Positions 11,531 through 23,251 of a stretch of DNA of 64,000 bases are shown in pieces. Source of the DNA: Centrapalus pauciflorus. Lineage: Eukaryota; Streptophyta; Magnoliopsida; Asterales; Asteraceae. The stretch spans positions 1 to 64,000 of the forward strand of contig JAANYP010004698.1 of assembly GCA_020465985.1 (NCBI GenBank). Reading direction: 5' to 3'. A program made the position numbers and the translations under genes. A model generated the notes under the pieces. The model was not told the DNA's origin and searched no databases. It saw nothing but the letters and a program-made list of their open reading frames with translations. Every line of letters starts with the position of its first letter. Position 1 is the stretch's first letter.

Positions 11531-12632
11531 GTAGTGCGATCACCGGAGTTCGCCCGAACTCCGGGGGCGATCTGGCGGGGGAAGCAGAAGAGAGAAAGCT
11601 TCGCAAATGATAGAAATAGTGAGTAGGTGTGGGGAAAAGACTTTTACTTTCCCGGTTATATTTTCGAGGGCATTAGCGGTAGGGGTGAGCATGGGGCGGT
11701 TCGGTTCGGTTTTTGGCCGAAACCGAACCCAAACCGAAAATTCCGGTTTTTGAAATGGAGAAACCGTTCAGTTTCGGTTTTTCCCGGTTTCGGGTTTTCG
11801 GTTTTCCGGTTTGGATTACCGGTTTTTCGGTTTACACCCGTGGGTTTTTTGGTTTTTGGTTTTTCGAAAACGGGTTGGTTTTTGGGTTCAAACCCGAAAA
11901 ATCTTAGACACTTTTTTACTAAAGTTAAGCACTATTTGATAAATCACTAAAAAATAATTGTTTATGTTTGAATTTTTAATCGACTTATGTGTTAGTTTGA
12001 TACTTCGAATTGATAAAATTGGATATTAAATATTAATTTAGTTGTTTTATAGTCTAATTTATTAAATTTACTAACTTAGGTTTTGAATTAATTTAAGTAA
12101 TTTCATCATGTAAAATATAATAATAATGTTTATACCATTTATTTAGCATTATATCATATATAATTAAAATAAGCATAACTATTAATAATGTCAATTAATT
12201 AGCATTTTAACATCATAAAATATCAATTATATATATAATTGAAAAATGTTTCCTTTAATATAGGAGTAGAACGTAACATTAAATATGAGTGAAACTAGAA
12301 ATAACTCAATAAATATATATATAATATTTATAAAAATTAAATTAATTTTAAAACCGGTTTGGTTCGGTTTTGAGAGGGAATCCGAAATCAAACCATTTAC
12401 TCCGGTTTTTTCGGTTTCGGTTTTTTTGGTTTTCGGTTTCCCGGTTTTCCGGTTTTTTCGGTTTGGTTTTTCCGGGTTTTTCGGTTTTTTGGTTTTCCGG
12501 TTCGGTTTTTGCTCACCCCTAATTAGCGGCGACACAATTAGTGGCGACATGAAAAAATCTCGATGCGTGTCGCTGCTAATGAGTTTGTCGCTGCTAAAGG
12601 TGTTGAGACTAATGAAGTCATTTCTTGTAGTG
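11531..12632 (+). mobile_element. Fragment ending in a second CACTA terminus
   Basis: The stretch ends with TTTCTTGTAGTG (12621-12632), complement of the classic CACTACAAGAAA terminus. Short GCGGCGACA / GTCGCTGCTAAT repeats sit just inside (12527-12600) and resume the sequence interrupted at 11679 by a hAT MITE. It is probably the right end of a further CACTA family. The left end is not identified. Confidence 0.55.
11680..12521. mobile_element. hAT-superfamily MITE, 842 bp
   Basis: Terminal repeats TAGGGGTGAGCA / TGCTCACCCCTA are flanked by a perfect 8-bp duplication attagcgg (11672-11679 and 12522-12529). Subterminal regions consist of GGTTCGGTTTT and CCGAAACCG repeats; the centre is AT-rich. 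Long ORFs here are low-complexity Phe/Gly strings and not genes. Confidence 0.93.
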
Positions 12633-13298
12633 TAACTGAAAACATCAAATTATTTTCATTTATAAATTTCTTTGTAATTATAACCCTATTAATATCATAT
12701 TACATAATTGAGACACTCTCAAATTTAATGAAATAAAGTACTTCAACTTAAAAGCCTTCGTAAAAATCATTGCACATAAAATGTTTTCATAAATGTCATT
12801 TAATTAAACAAAAACTTATGAAAAACTTCTAAAAAATCCTTTGCAGTTTGATTGGGTATTAAAGTGTAAATCCAATTTCAAACCAAAAGAATGTTAACCG
12901 AATTTATTTGTATATCTTGTTTACATAAACCATACTCAATATATAATTATTTAACGCATTTTTTAAAAAAAATATTCAAACTAGAGTTGGGTTGAGCTGT
13001 AGTTGAGCACTTGAGCAACTTGAGTACATCATCATACTCAAGTGTCAAAGTAACTCGTGATTGAGCCTTATTTTTTTAGTCGAGTGGTGTCAGATGCAGT
13101 CATTCTACACTCAAAACCAGTCATCAATGTATATATTGTTAACCACTTATTGAATAAATTATAGAGTCAAGTCAGCTAGAGTATCGATAATTTTATCGAC
13201 TTTGACTTAAGTTTTGAATTTTTAGTCTTTAGTTGAGTTTCCAGTAAAAAAATATAAATCATTCCGAGATGAACCTCCGAATGATTGTCACTACTGTG
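12633..13298. other. AT-rich spacer
   Basis: No gene recognised. Around 12985-13090 there is a TTGAGCACTTGAGCAACTTGAG-like block that may be the edge of an old MITE. Confidence 0.45.
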
Positions 13299-13570
13299 TA
13301 GGGGTGAGCTCGGTATCGGACCGAACCGAACCGGTACCGATCCCGAAAATACCGAAACCGGATTATTAGTTTTGAAAGAACCGAATACCGAACCGTATAA
13401 TTTTATATGGTGCCGGTTCGGTACCGAATACCGAATTTTAGTTAATTTAAAAACCGAATACCGAACCGAGAGTACCGAATACCGAATTTTAGCTAAATTA
13501 AAAACCGAATACCGAACCAAATATATTAATCTGGTTCGGTTCGGGAAATGGTACCCGTCGCTCACCCCTA
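13299..13570. mobile_element. hAT-superfamily MITE, 272 bp
   Basis: Terminal repeats TAGGGGTGAGC / GCTCACCCCTA are flanked by ctactgtg (13291-13298) and ttactgtg (13571-13578), an 8-bp target duplication with one mismatch. The body is made of ACCGAATACCGAA and GGTTCGGT repeats. It has the same termini as the 842-bp element but a different interior. Confidence 0.9.
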
Positions 13571-13680
13571 TTACTGTGAAGCATTAACTTTTTTTTAAAA
13601 AAAATCGTTCCCGAACTAGAAACCGGGCCACAATCTGTAGACCGGACCACGACGAAGTGATACGGCCATACAATTACTTA

Positions 13681-13995
13681 GGGGACGTTTGGTTCGCAGA
13701 TTTTTTTCTCTGGGATTTGCATTTTGTCAAAGGATTTGTATTATGCAGCATTTGCATTTGTCGGAATTTTATCAAATAATTTGCATTATCTTATAGAAAA
13801 ATTTGTTAATCTGAAAAATACAAAGTAACTGGGATTTAAAATCCTAGGGGGGAGGCTGGGATTTTAAATAACAAAGAAAGGAGAGATTTAAGAAATCATA
13901 GCATTTTAAATCCTTACTGAAATCTGCGAACCAAACACATGATTTTAAATGCAAATCCCAGGAAATCCCAAGAAATCCGCGAACCAAACGCCCCC
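13681..13995. mobile_element. Tourist-like (PIF/Harbinger) MITE, 315 bp
   Basis: Ends GGGGACGTTTGGTTCGCAGA and the near-complement at 13971-13995 are imperfect inverted repeats, flanked by TTA on both sides (13678-13680 and 13996-13998), the PIF/Harbinger target duplication. No coding capacity. Confidence 0.88.
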
Positions 13996-13998
13996 TTA

Positions 13999-15586
13999 TT
14001 GTCAGCAAAAGAGCACATAGTTCCATCGTATATAATATAAAATTATAAATTAATAAATTATATATGTTGTTAACTTTTGAAATTGCTAATAAAATTATAT
14101 GACAACCAACTTGTGTCAATAATCTTTTTTTTAATGACAAACTAACATACTCTTACTCCTAAACTACCTTTTTTGTCTCATAAGGGGACTTTAGAACTTA
14201 CTTCCACTACCTAAATTCCAACTTGCATTATACGGGAGTTTAGGAGTAGGAGAATACATTGCATAAATGGCCGGTGTGAGTTTTTTATAAATGTGACAAA
14301 TGGTCAAAATGATACCTTGTTAAATAACTAATCAATGACATAAACCGGTTTTAAAACATTAATAATACCTTTAAAATATGAAATAATACACTTTGACACA
14401 AATATATATTTTGTAAATATTGCAAAATAGTAATTTAATTTAATTTATTATTTATTTATTTAAAGTTTATTTAATTAAATTATTATTCTCTTAAGTAACT
14501 ATTTTTTTTTAATTTCAATAAATCTATTTATTTAAAATTTTTATTTTTTCATGACCTTATAAGTTTTCTAATATATATTATGAATATTTATTTACGGTCA
14601 TATAATATTCGATTATTTATTCACGATTATATATAATATGAACCGAAAAAATACTAAAAATCATTTCATTTTTCACTTTTTTTAAACGAAAAAACTATGA
14701 GTAATTCTCTTTTTAGTTTTTCGGAACAAAATAATACCATTTTGGTTTTTTAGTTTTTCCGAATGAAATAGGTTGTAGTTTTTTTATTTAAAAACTAAAA
14801 ATCAAAATGGGTTGCAATATTTTTCATTCGAAAAAATTATAAACCACAATTATTCATAATTTTTTTGGTTAAACTAAAAAAACGAACCGGTTGCAATTTT
14901 TTCGTTTGCAAAAATAAAAAATCAACGTCGTTCATAATTTTTTTTGTTGAAAAAAATCTAAAAAATGAATGTGTCTAGTTTTTGTCATTCAGGATAACTA
15001 AAAACTTGAATGGATCGTACTACTTAGATTAAATAACTAAATAATTATTTAGTTCTTAATTCAAAAGAAAAAAAAATACGAACCATATAAATTTTTAGAT
15101 TTTTAAAACAAAAAAAATATGAATCATTCTGGTTTTTTAATTTTTGGAATCTAAATGGGTTGCATTTTTATATTTGAAAACTAAAAATCAAAATGAGTTA
15201 CAAAATTTTTCATTCGGAAAAACTAAAAACCGGAATAATTCATAGTTTTTTTCATTGTTAAAAACCCGAACGAATGTAGTTTCTAAATTCCAAACTATGA
15301 CTAATTGTGGTTTATAGTTTTATGAATGAAAAATGTTAAGACACATTTTGATTTTGTTTTTTTTTTTATAAAAAACCATGACTCCTTTAGATTGGGAAAC
15401 AAACTGAAACGATTTGTATCATTTTGTTAGTAAAAAACTAAGAAAAGAATGTTTCGTAGATTTTTTGTTTGGAAAAAGTGAAAATTGGAATGATTCGTAG
15501 TATTTTATATAATTGTGAATATTTGTTCGCAACTTTTTTTCAATTGCTAACAGTTGTCCCTGTCGGTGGACAACCCCCTAACCCCT
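13999..15586. other. AT-rich spacer with degenerate repeats
   Basis: No gene. From about 14640 to 15480 a loose motif, roughly AAAAACTAAAAATCAAAATG and its complement with TTTCATTCGAAAAA, recurs many times in both orientations. See the findings. Confidence 0.5.
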
Positions 15587-15625
15587 CCCCCCCCCCCCCC
15601 CCCCAAAAAAAAAAAAAAAAAAAAA
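15587..15625. repeat. Poly(C)-poly(A) homopolymer tract
   Basis: Eighteen C followed by twenty-one A. Length in homopolymers like this may be affected by sequencing error. Confidence 0.9.
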
Positions 15626-16235
15626 CATATTTTAGCTATCTTTTTAACTGTAAATATTCAAAATATATATTAAAATTTTTATAAGGTTACGAAAAAATTA
15701 AAATTACAAACAAATAAATTTAATGAAATTGAAAAAAATAGTTACTGTAAAAATATAATTAAGTAAACTTTAAATAAATAAATAATAATAGAAAAATAAA
15801 AAATAAAAATTGATTATAAAAATTTTAAACAAAATTTGAAACATAAATTGGGTTGAATTTTGTGTTTATGAAATCTTAGAAAACTTAAAAAGATAAAAAA
15901 AAAATTAGTATTTTAATTTGATATGTTACTATTATTAATAAAAATATGAAAATATGTTACTATTTTTTATAAATAAAAAGTTGTTGACCAAATAAACAGG
16001 TTTGCAGGTCACCAATCATTATTAGTGATAGAAAAATAAAAAGATTTTATTACTATAAACGATAAAATATATAAAAGTCAATCTTATTAATGATAAGAAA
16101 TAAATAATGTACGTGTTAATGATAAAAATCTCAAATTTATAAGACCGTATATAAATTTAAGAGTTATAAACTTTAAAGTTTAAAGAATACTCGGGTGTTA
16201 AAGAATCTCAATTTAAATGTGATTTGAAACAAAGG
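15626..16235. other. AT-rich spacer
   Basis: No gene, terminal repeat or clear tandem structure recognised. Confidence 0.5.
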
Positions 16236-16460
16236 ATATAAAAAATGGGGTATGTTTTTCCAGAATAAAAAAATTAAATAACTGGGTTTGTTCACCATTT
16301 ACTCATTTAGTAATCCAAAGCCCAAAATCTAGAAAATAACCTAGCCCAAAATCATATTAAATAAATGGGGTATGTTTCCTGTTTAGTAGTAATCCCAAAC
16401 CCAAAAATCTTGCTCAAGAAAACCTATAAACCAGTCAGCCGCCACCCATCATGACAAGTA
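16236..16460 (+). repeat. Repeated 5' module, copy D (fragment)
   Basis: It closely matches 1078-1270 of copy A, including AAATAACTGGGTTTGTTCAC and the AGCCCAAA motifs, and stops at GCCGCCACCCATCATG. The sequence downstream is unrelated to copy A and leads into the FAR1-type gene. Confidence 0.8.
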
Positions 16461-17440
16461 ATTGCACAGGTATATGTTCTCCCTTGTTTTGTGTACAAAA
16501 TCAGTTATGGTCTACTGTCCTTAGCATCACCTTATCTTGTTTCCACAAATTCCGATATGTTTCAATTTAGATCATGATATTAATCACATTTAAGATCATG
16601 TTGTATTAGTATTTCGCAGAAAACCTCACAGATGTCCACAACTAAAGATCTACTTCTAACCCATATGCTTATGAAACACTACCCTAGTGGTTCTGAATTC
16701 AACAAACACTTGCATTTGCCTCTAGTGGTTATGAGACGCGCAGGTCCATCATTTTTGCATTCACTACATATGGACTCCAATGACTTTGACTCTCGTAATA
16801 TTCGTTTGTTTATCTTCAAAATTGTACGTCTTGTTCAGTATTGTTAGGACCATTTTCTCGCAATTATGTTGGATCTATTTTATATGTATTCTTCTATTCT
16901 TCAAAGTTTAATCACTCATCCCCTTGTAGATCTATTTGAAGCTTACGTTCCATTTCACCTGATTCAAATGAATCGTTAGGAGACTATAATGACGTGGATA
17001 CTACACAAAAAGGTGTGTCATCAGTGCATATTCATATATTTACAATTTCCTTTTTCCAATTATGCTTTTATCATGTAAGGAATTTTTACAAGACGATGCT
17101 CATGAAAATCATATCAGAAAAGGAGGTCAATATTGTTTCGATTCAGATGCTTCTGAATCCTACTTTAGTGATGATTTCGAATGAGGTTAGCCATATACAG
17201 TTATCTAACTGAATTTCTTTTCAACATTTTTATCCTTTTATATATTCTTCCATGCTTTTTATAGATTATAACGAATATGGATGATGTTCATACAGGTCCA
17301 CTGTGATATGCTAAACTATATTATGTGTTATAGACATCTTATTGGCTCTATTATAATAAGACTCTCCTGTTGTCGCTCCCAAAAAATCTCAAATATTTGT
17401 TTCTCAAGTCACATCCACTAACGGTAATTTGGAATGTATA
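16461..17440 (+). other. 5' part of the FAR1-type gene region, exon structure unclear
   Basis: No frame is convincing. An acidic stretch readable near 17130-17180 (DSDASESYFSDD-like) and short segments near 16960-17010 could be N-terminal exons of the FAR1-type gene that becomes clear at 17434. Confidence 0.3.
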
Positions 17441-17898
17441 TCCAACATCAAGGTGTTGAGGCATATAAGAAGTATGTTAGGGTATCTGGATTTGAGGTTC
17501 GTGTTTCCACATCAAGAGTAGTTAAAGACATGATAGTGCATAAGTGTGTTTGTAACAAACAAGGTATGAATCCAAAAATTACTGAAGGTGACCGTACTTT
17601 CGACTCAAGTAATTTAAAACAACCTCGAAAACATATCAGTGGAAGGATGAATTGCCCTGCTTTTGTTCGCTTTCACATATCATCCAAAGGGAGGGTTCTA
17701 CACGGTTGACATGTTTGAGGATAGACACAATCATCCGATGGTTCAACCCCAAGACATGCACTTTCTAAAATCATCCCGTAGAATGAAATTTACGCATCGT
17801 GCACTAGTACATGACCTTTCAAACAACAACCTTGGACCTAATAAAGTGCATCATATAGCATCTAGAATGGCTGGGGGTTCTTCAAAAGTTGGTGCTTC

Positions 17899-17985
17899 GG
17901 TTGAAAGTAAACCTGCCCCAAATATGACACATTTGCGATGGTTGTCAATACCTGTGAAAGGTACAAAAACCATGTCATGTTATAC
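17899..17985 (-). repeat. Inverted copy of the gene's own transposase exon
   Basis: The reverse complement of this stretch is almost identical to 23428-23508 (the MVFVPFTGIDNHRKCVIFG-encoding exon part) with one substitution and a 5-nt insertion. It lies antisense inside the same broken gene. Confidence 0.85.
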
Positions 17986-18052
17986 TTGTGTTGTCCCAGG
18001 GAACATAAAACTCTAGTGGCGTAAGGATCATTGCATTCAGATGCAAAGGATC

Positions 18053-18422
18053 TGTTGAAAACATCTTGAATTTTGCTGTTATTACTCATGTTTGCGTATA
18101 AGTTTTGCAGGAACAGAAGTGGAAGAAAGACAGGAAATGGGAACACAGATCTTTTCCTTAATAATCACTTGTATTTCTGATACACACACTTACATACGGA
18201 TATATTTACAGACATATATATAGGCTACTGATTTTTTCTGTTCGGATGAGATGCGCCTATTCGTAAAGGATGCAACTGTCCTAATGACAGTTGCTGCATA
18301 ACTACCTTGAACCGGTTTATGTATAATACCGGTACTATAACTTAGACTAATAAATATTTACATTATTAATGTCACACATAATTATTTTATCTAAAGTTTC
18401 AATAATATTTAAGTTTCTAACA
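18053..18422. mobile_element. Solo LTR-like element, 370 bp
   Basis: It starts TGTTGAAAAC and ends GTTTCTAACA, imperfect inverted ends with TG..CA as in Copia LTRs, and contains a TATATATAG-type box near 18220. No primer site or polypurine tract flanks it. The immediate flanks (ggatc and tgtca) are not a clean 5-bp target duplication, so the insertion was rearranged or the ends are misjudged. Confidence 0.5.
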
Positions 18423-18566
18423 TGTCAAAAGTTGGTGCTTCAGTGGTTGATTTTAAAATTTTCAAACGTGATATTTTGAAGTACATTGATGATGCTGATG
18501 CGCAAATGCTTGTTCAAAAGCTACTATACAAAAAAAGAGTATGCTTGTACTGCAAATGGGTTTTGT

Positions 18567-18789
18567 TGTAATACAGAGACTTCCAATCTATTTGTTATAT
18601 TCATCTTTTTCACCAATACAAAGAGATACATATATAATGCTACATACAACAGAAAAACCCACAAAATCAGGAGCTATACAAGGAAATGGATGTGACTAAG
18701 GAATACACACAATACTTTCTATGGTTACGTGATCTTCTCAATAATATCCATAGTTAGTTTGTCTCCTCCAATAATTGCTCTCGTCAACA
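18567..18789 (-). repeat. Copia 3' LTR
   Basis: 223 bp, TG..CA. The adjacent 18790-18805 reads, on the minus strand, as a purine-rich CCTTGAGGGGGAG polypurine tract. Confidence 0.95.
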
Positions 18790-18796
18790 CTCCCCC

Positions 18797-21700
18797 TCAA
18801 GGTGGAGAATGTATGTTTGTCATTCCCAGCTTGTCAAGAGAGCTATGGAAGGTGTTCTTACATACCGCTTTAGTTAGCATATCTGCTGAATTCACGAATG
18901 GCAGCTTAATTGTTTTCTTCTCCAAATGGTCTTTTATAAAGTGACGATCAATCTCTACGTGCTTAGTTCTATCATGTTGTACCGGATTATTTGCAGTTTT
19001 AACCGCAACTTGATTATCACAATATAGACTCATTGGCTCATTTAATTTAATTCCAAGATCCCTTAGAATCCTTTTGATCCACAGTAGTTCGCATACCCCA
19101 TGTACCATATCCCGAAACTCAGCTTCAGCACTTGACCTCGCCACCACCTTCTGCTTCTTACTTCTCCATGTGACCAAATTACCCCATACATATGTGAAGT
19201 AACCTGAGGTAGACTTCCCGTCTGACTTATCTCCGGCCCAATCTCCGTCCGTATACCCGTGAACACCTTGACTGTCACTCTTTCCAAAGAATAATCCCTT
19301 TCCAGGACACGCTTTAAGATAACGGAGAATTCTATATACCGCCTTCATGTGATCTTCATTAGGTGCATGCATAAATCTGCTTACGACGCTCACCGCATAT
19401 GCTATGTCTGGACGTGTGTGAGCTAAGTAGATTAATTTTCCCACTAGCTTTTGGTATCTTTCTTTATTTGCGGGTTTTTGACGTTAAACCATGATTTACT
19501 TCAATCGGGGTTTCTACTGGTTGACAGTCAAGCATGCCGGTCTCCGCAAGTAGATCTAGTACATACTTTCGTTGACACATAGTAATACCGCGTTGCGATC
19601 TTGCAACTTCAATACCCAAAAAATACCTCAACTGACCAAGATCCTTCAGCTCGAACTCAGTAGCTAAAGACTTTTGTAGCCTTTTTATTTCATCAGGATC
19701 GTTGCCAGTGACCACCATATCATCTACGTATACTATTAGAACTGTCGTTTTTTCTCCCTCTATCTTTACAAAGAGTGTGTGGTCTGCATCGCTTTGTTTG
19801 TACCCTACGGTCTTCATGAAGTTGGAAAATCGTCCAAACCAGGCCCGGGGAGATTGTTTTCAGACCGTACAATGCTTTCTTTAGTTTGCACAGTTTATCT
19901 CCACACTTTATCCCAGGTGGTGGATCCATATACACTTCCTCCTTTAGTGTGCCGTTTAGGAATGCGTTTTTTTACATCAAACTGATGTAACGGCCGCAGC
20001 AATCGATACTAGAATTCGAATAGTATTAATTTTTGCCACCGGAGCGAACGTATCCCCATAGTCTACCCCGTATTTCTGCGTATACCCTTTCGCGACAAGT
20101 CTTGCTTTATACATTTCAATTTTTCCTTCGGCATTCAATTTAACTGTGAAGATCCACCGACATCCTACCATCTTTTTTCTTTGGGGTCTTGAGACTACAT
20201 CCCACTTATCATTCCGTTGCAATGCATCCATCTCATCGTTTACAACCTTTCTCCATCTTGGGTCTTTTAAAGCTTCATGTATATTGTTTGGAATAACCAC
20301 TGTTGACAACTCTTCTATCATGGTTCTTTGTGGTTTCGCCAGCTTGTGGGAGGAGACGTAATTATTAATAGGGTATTTGCACCTTGACTTAAGTTCTGGC
20401 TGGTACTGTTTCTTGGGGATCCCTCGATTTTTCCTTACGGGGTACCTAGCATCGATAGTTTCTTCCTGTGCAACAACAAGGTCAGGAACCACAGATATAG
20501 GAGTAGGTGAGTTACCTTGTGACACATTTGGATCTGGCTCCACGTTTGTTGGGATTGGGTCCGATGTACTATCTTGAGGTGAGTTCACATCTTTGTCAGA
20601 TTCTTCATTCCTGTTCCCGTCAATTTCTTCATCCGTGTTCCCGTTATTGTTTATACCTTCCAAAATATCTATTACGCTTTCAGCTTCATTTTCTATTACC
20701 GATTCATGGATGCTTCCATCATTAGAGATCATCATCTCCCCTTGAGGGAAACGACCGAGTTCAAAAAAGGATACATTTTCGTGGAACTTAACGTCCCTAG
20801 TGACGTACATCTTCTTTTCCTTTGGATCATAACACCGGTAGCCTTTCTTGAATTCCGCATATCCAAGAAAGACACATCGGATTGCTCGTGGTTCAAGTTT
20901 CCCGGTATTTTGATGCACATAAGTCGTACACCCAAAGACGCGTGGCTCGAGATTCGGAACCATTGGAACATCCATTATTTCATGCAATTGTTGTAGGGGA
21001 GTTTTAAAATCGATAACTCTTGATGGAGTTCGATTCATGATGTACGCAGAAGCCCGGACCGCCTCACCCCAGTATTGTCAAGCCCTAACAATCTCCAAAA
21101 TTTGTTTATTTCTTCGTTCCGCTAATCCGTTTTGTTGTGGTGTATTTGCGCATGAAGTTTGATGCCTAATTAACTTTTCTTTGCAAAACTTCTTCATATC
21201 TTGATTTATATACTCACCTCCATTATCGGATTGGAGCACCATAATGTTACTTTAATATTGTGATTTCACCAACCCATATAGTTCTTGAAATGCGTTACAC
21301 ACTTCTCCTTTGTGTTTCAAGAGAGAAATCCAAATCATACGAGTACATTCGTCAATAAATGTAACAAAGTAACGATAAACCATTAGGTGTAGGTATTTTT
21401 GCGGGGCCCCAAACATCGCTATGCATTATCATGAATCAGTGGTTTTTTTTTTTCACTCGGCAAATACAAACCTCGATGGCTTTTCGCCATCTCACACACA
21501 CCACAATTAAATTCAAATTGTTTGCCATTCAAAAAAATATTCGGTTTCAGTTTTTTTAAATAAGTAAATGATAAATGTCCTAATCTCCGATGCCATAACC
21601 AAGGCAGTGATTTCGTTTCTTGCTTTGCTTCCGTATTGTAAGCTGCGACATGTTTTTCTTCCTCAAGATAGTACAAATTTCCCTTCCTAATACCATAGCC

Positions 21701-22963
21701 AATTATCCGATTCGTCGCTATATCCTGAAACATACAATTAGTTGGCCAGAAAGTTACATAACAGTTTAATTGGTCTATAATTTGGCTAATAGAAAGGAGG
21801 TTGGATGATAAGGAGGGGACTACAAGAACACTATCAAGGTTCATTGTTTTTGATACTTGAGTAGATCCTTCATATGTAACATCTGCAACTCCTCCATTTG
21901 CAGTTTTGATAATGGAATGTTTTGGAAGAGACCGAGTTGTGACTTTTTTCGGATCGTTCGTCATGTGATCTGTCGCCCCTGTGTCAATAATCCAGATATT
22001 ATTCATATTTTTAGAGTTGTTTGACATACCATGATTTCCGTGTGATTCTGTGTGGGCTACAATAGACGTGGTCTCGTCGTTTTTTGTTGTTGCTACAGTG
22101 ACTTGACCTACCTTCCTTCGTGGTTTCTTTGAGAAATCCCACCATTCCGGGTAGCCTATGATCTCATAGCATCTTTGTTTCGAGTGCCCTTCTTCTCCAC
22201 AATGAGCACATGTAAGATTTGAGTTTTTGTTGTTCGGGTTTTTTCCTTTCACGAGTCGGCTTCGAGTTGCAAGGTTGACGATACTATCCGGTTCGTTTTT
22301 TTCTTCATTCATGGCAGATCTCTAGCTTTGATCCTTTCGTACGAATGCATAACATGCTTCAAGATCAAGAGGTGGGTCTTTTCTGAGTATCTCACCTCTC
22401 GCTTGATTGAATTCCACATCAAGGCCTGCCAGAAAAATATGCACATGAAGACGCCCCAAAAATTTGTTTAAGGATACTACCTAAGTTACGTTATCTCCTT
22501 GGACCATTAACCGCGTATCGATCTCCTGGAAGATACCGATAAGTTCATTGTAGTATGTGGCAAGGGGCCGGCCATTCTGTCGGGTGCTGAAGGATCTCCG
22601 GTTCAGTTCAAACAGTTGGGTCTCGTCCGTCCCATCTTAAAAGGTCTTCGCAACTGCATCCCATATCTCCTTAGCCGTCTTCAATCGAATGAACCTTGGA
22701 ATCAATGTGGGGTTCATTGAGTCGATGAGCCAGCTCTTGACTTTGTTATTGTCCATGAGCCAGTTCTCGATTTGTTTCTCGCCGGTCTCTGGTTTCATGG
22801 AGGATCTGGTCAGGAACCCTAGTTTGTTACGTGCCGCTATTCGCATTTCCATCAACTGTGACCACAACTGATAGTTCGAGTCATCCAAGATAATCCCTGT
22901 TGGGAACGGAGCATCGTGGACGATCAGCCGGGTTTCTGGGGTAGGGATTTCTTTGTCGGACAT
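18797..22963 (-). pseudogene. Copia gag-pol, degenerate
   Basis: Minus-strand coding starts with the gag N-terminus (MSDKEIPTPETR, 22963). It continues through a stop near 22636 into the YYNELIGIFQEID gag segment, then a CX2CX4HX4C zinc knuckle (CAHCGEEGHSKQRC, near 22200). The protease active site is DTGATDHM near 21980, and the gag-pre-integrase HRRLGHLS block lies near 21580. The integrase core around 21040-21418 is broken by frameshifts. The reverse transcriptase N-terminal half ends near 19977 and resumes with the catalytic YVDDM motif near 19730. RNase H (YTDGDWAGDKSDGKSTSGY, SSAEAEF) ends at 18797. At least five disruptions are visible. Family polyproteins are about 1300-1450 residues, so most of the original length remains. 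Confidence 0.93.
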
Positions 22964-23028
22964 GGTGGGTTTTCAGGGTTACAAGTACGAGGGATTCGAG
23001 AATTTGTATGCGGTAGGCTTTGATACCA

Positions 23029-23251
23029 TGTAATACAGAGACTTCCAATCTATTTGTTATATTCATCTTTTTCACCAATACAAAGAGATACATATATAAT
23101 GCTACATACAACAGAAAAACCCACAAAATCAGGAGTTATACAAGGAAATGGATGTGAGTAAGGAATACACACAATACTTTCTATGGTTACGTGATCTTCT
23201 CAATAATATCCATAGTTAGTTTGTCTCCTCCAATAATTGTTCTCGTCAACA
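23029..23251 (-). repeat. Copia 5' LTR
   Basis: 223 bp and nearly identical to 18567-18789 (a few substitutions seen by eye). Immediately inside, 23017-23028 reads on the minus strand as TGGTATCAAAGC, a primer binding site for initiator Met-tRNA. Confidence 0.95.

Larger units (their letters stand above)
17434..18566 (+). pseudogene. FAR1/FHY3-type (MULE-derived) gene, N-terminal part, broken
   Basis: Residues from 17434 onward (VEAYKKYVRVSGFEVRVSTS, then CVCNKQG, CPAFVRF and RHNHPM) form the FAR1 DNA-binding domain, a WRKY-GCM1-type zinc finger with Cys, Cys and His-x-His in the expected order. A frameshift separates the part before about 17700 from the VDMFEDRHNHP part. The GGSSKVGASV segment near 17870 begins the linker before the MULE transposase domain. 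There the frame is cut by 17902-18424, which holds an inverted exon fragment and a solo LTR. It resumes at 18425 with SKVGASVVDFKIFKRD and an IDDADAQML segment. A Copia element splits it again at 18566. FAR1 proteins are Mutator-transposase-derived; whether this was a host gene or a transposon copy cannot be told. Confidence 0.75.
18567..23251 (-). mobile_element. Ty1/Copia LTR retrotransposon, 4685 bp
   Basis: Two 223-bp LTRs of near-identical sequence (18567-18789 and 23029-23251), each TGTAATACAG..CGTCAACA, are bounded by a perfect 5-bp target duplication tttgt (18562-18566 and 23252-23256). Domain order on the minus strand is gag, protease, integrase, reverse transcriptase, RNase H, which defines Copia. 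The coding part has several stops and frameshifts, so the element is not autonomous. It sits inside the FAR1-type pseudogene in the opposite orientation. Confidence 0.96.

Noticed and set aside
11627..12635. ORFs rich in Phe, Gly, Pro and Asn-Pro-Lys repeats
   Set aside because: They arise from the CGGTTT/CCGAAA repeats of a hAT MITE, not from a coding gene.
18797..22963. Endogenous viral element
   Set aside because: Domain order and LTRs show a Copia retrotransposon; no viral envelope, movement or coat protein was seen anywhere in the window.
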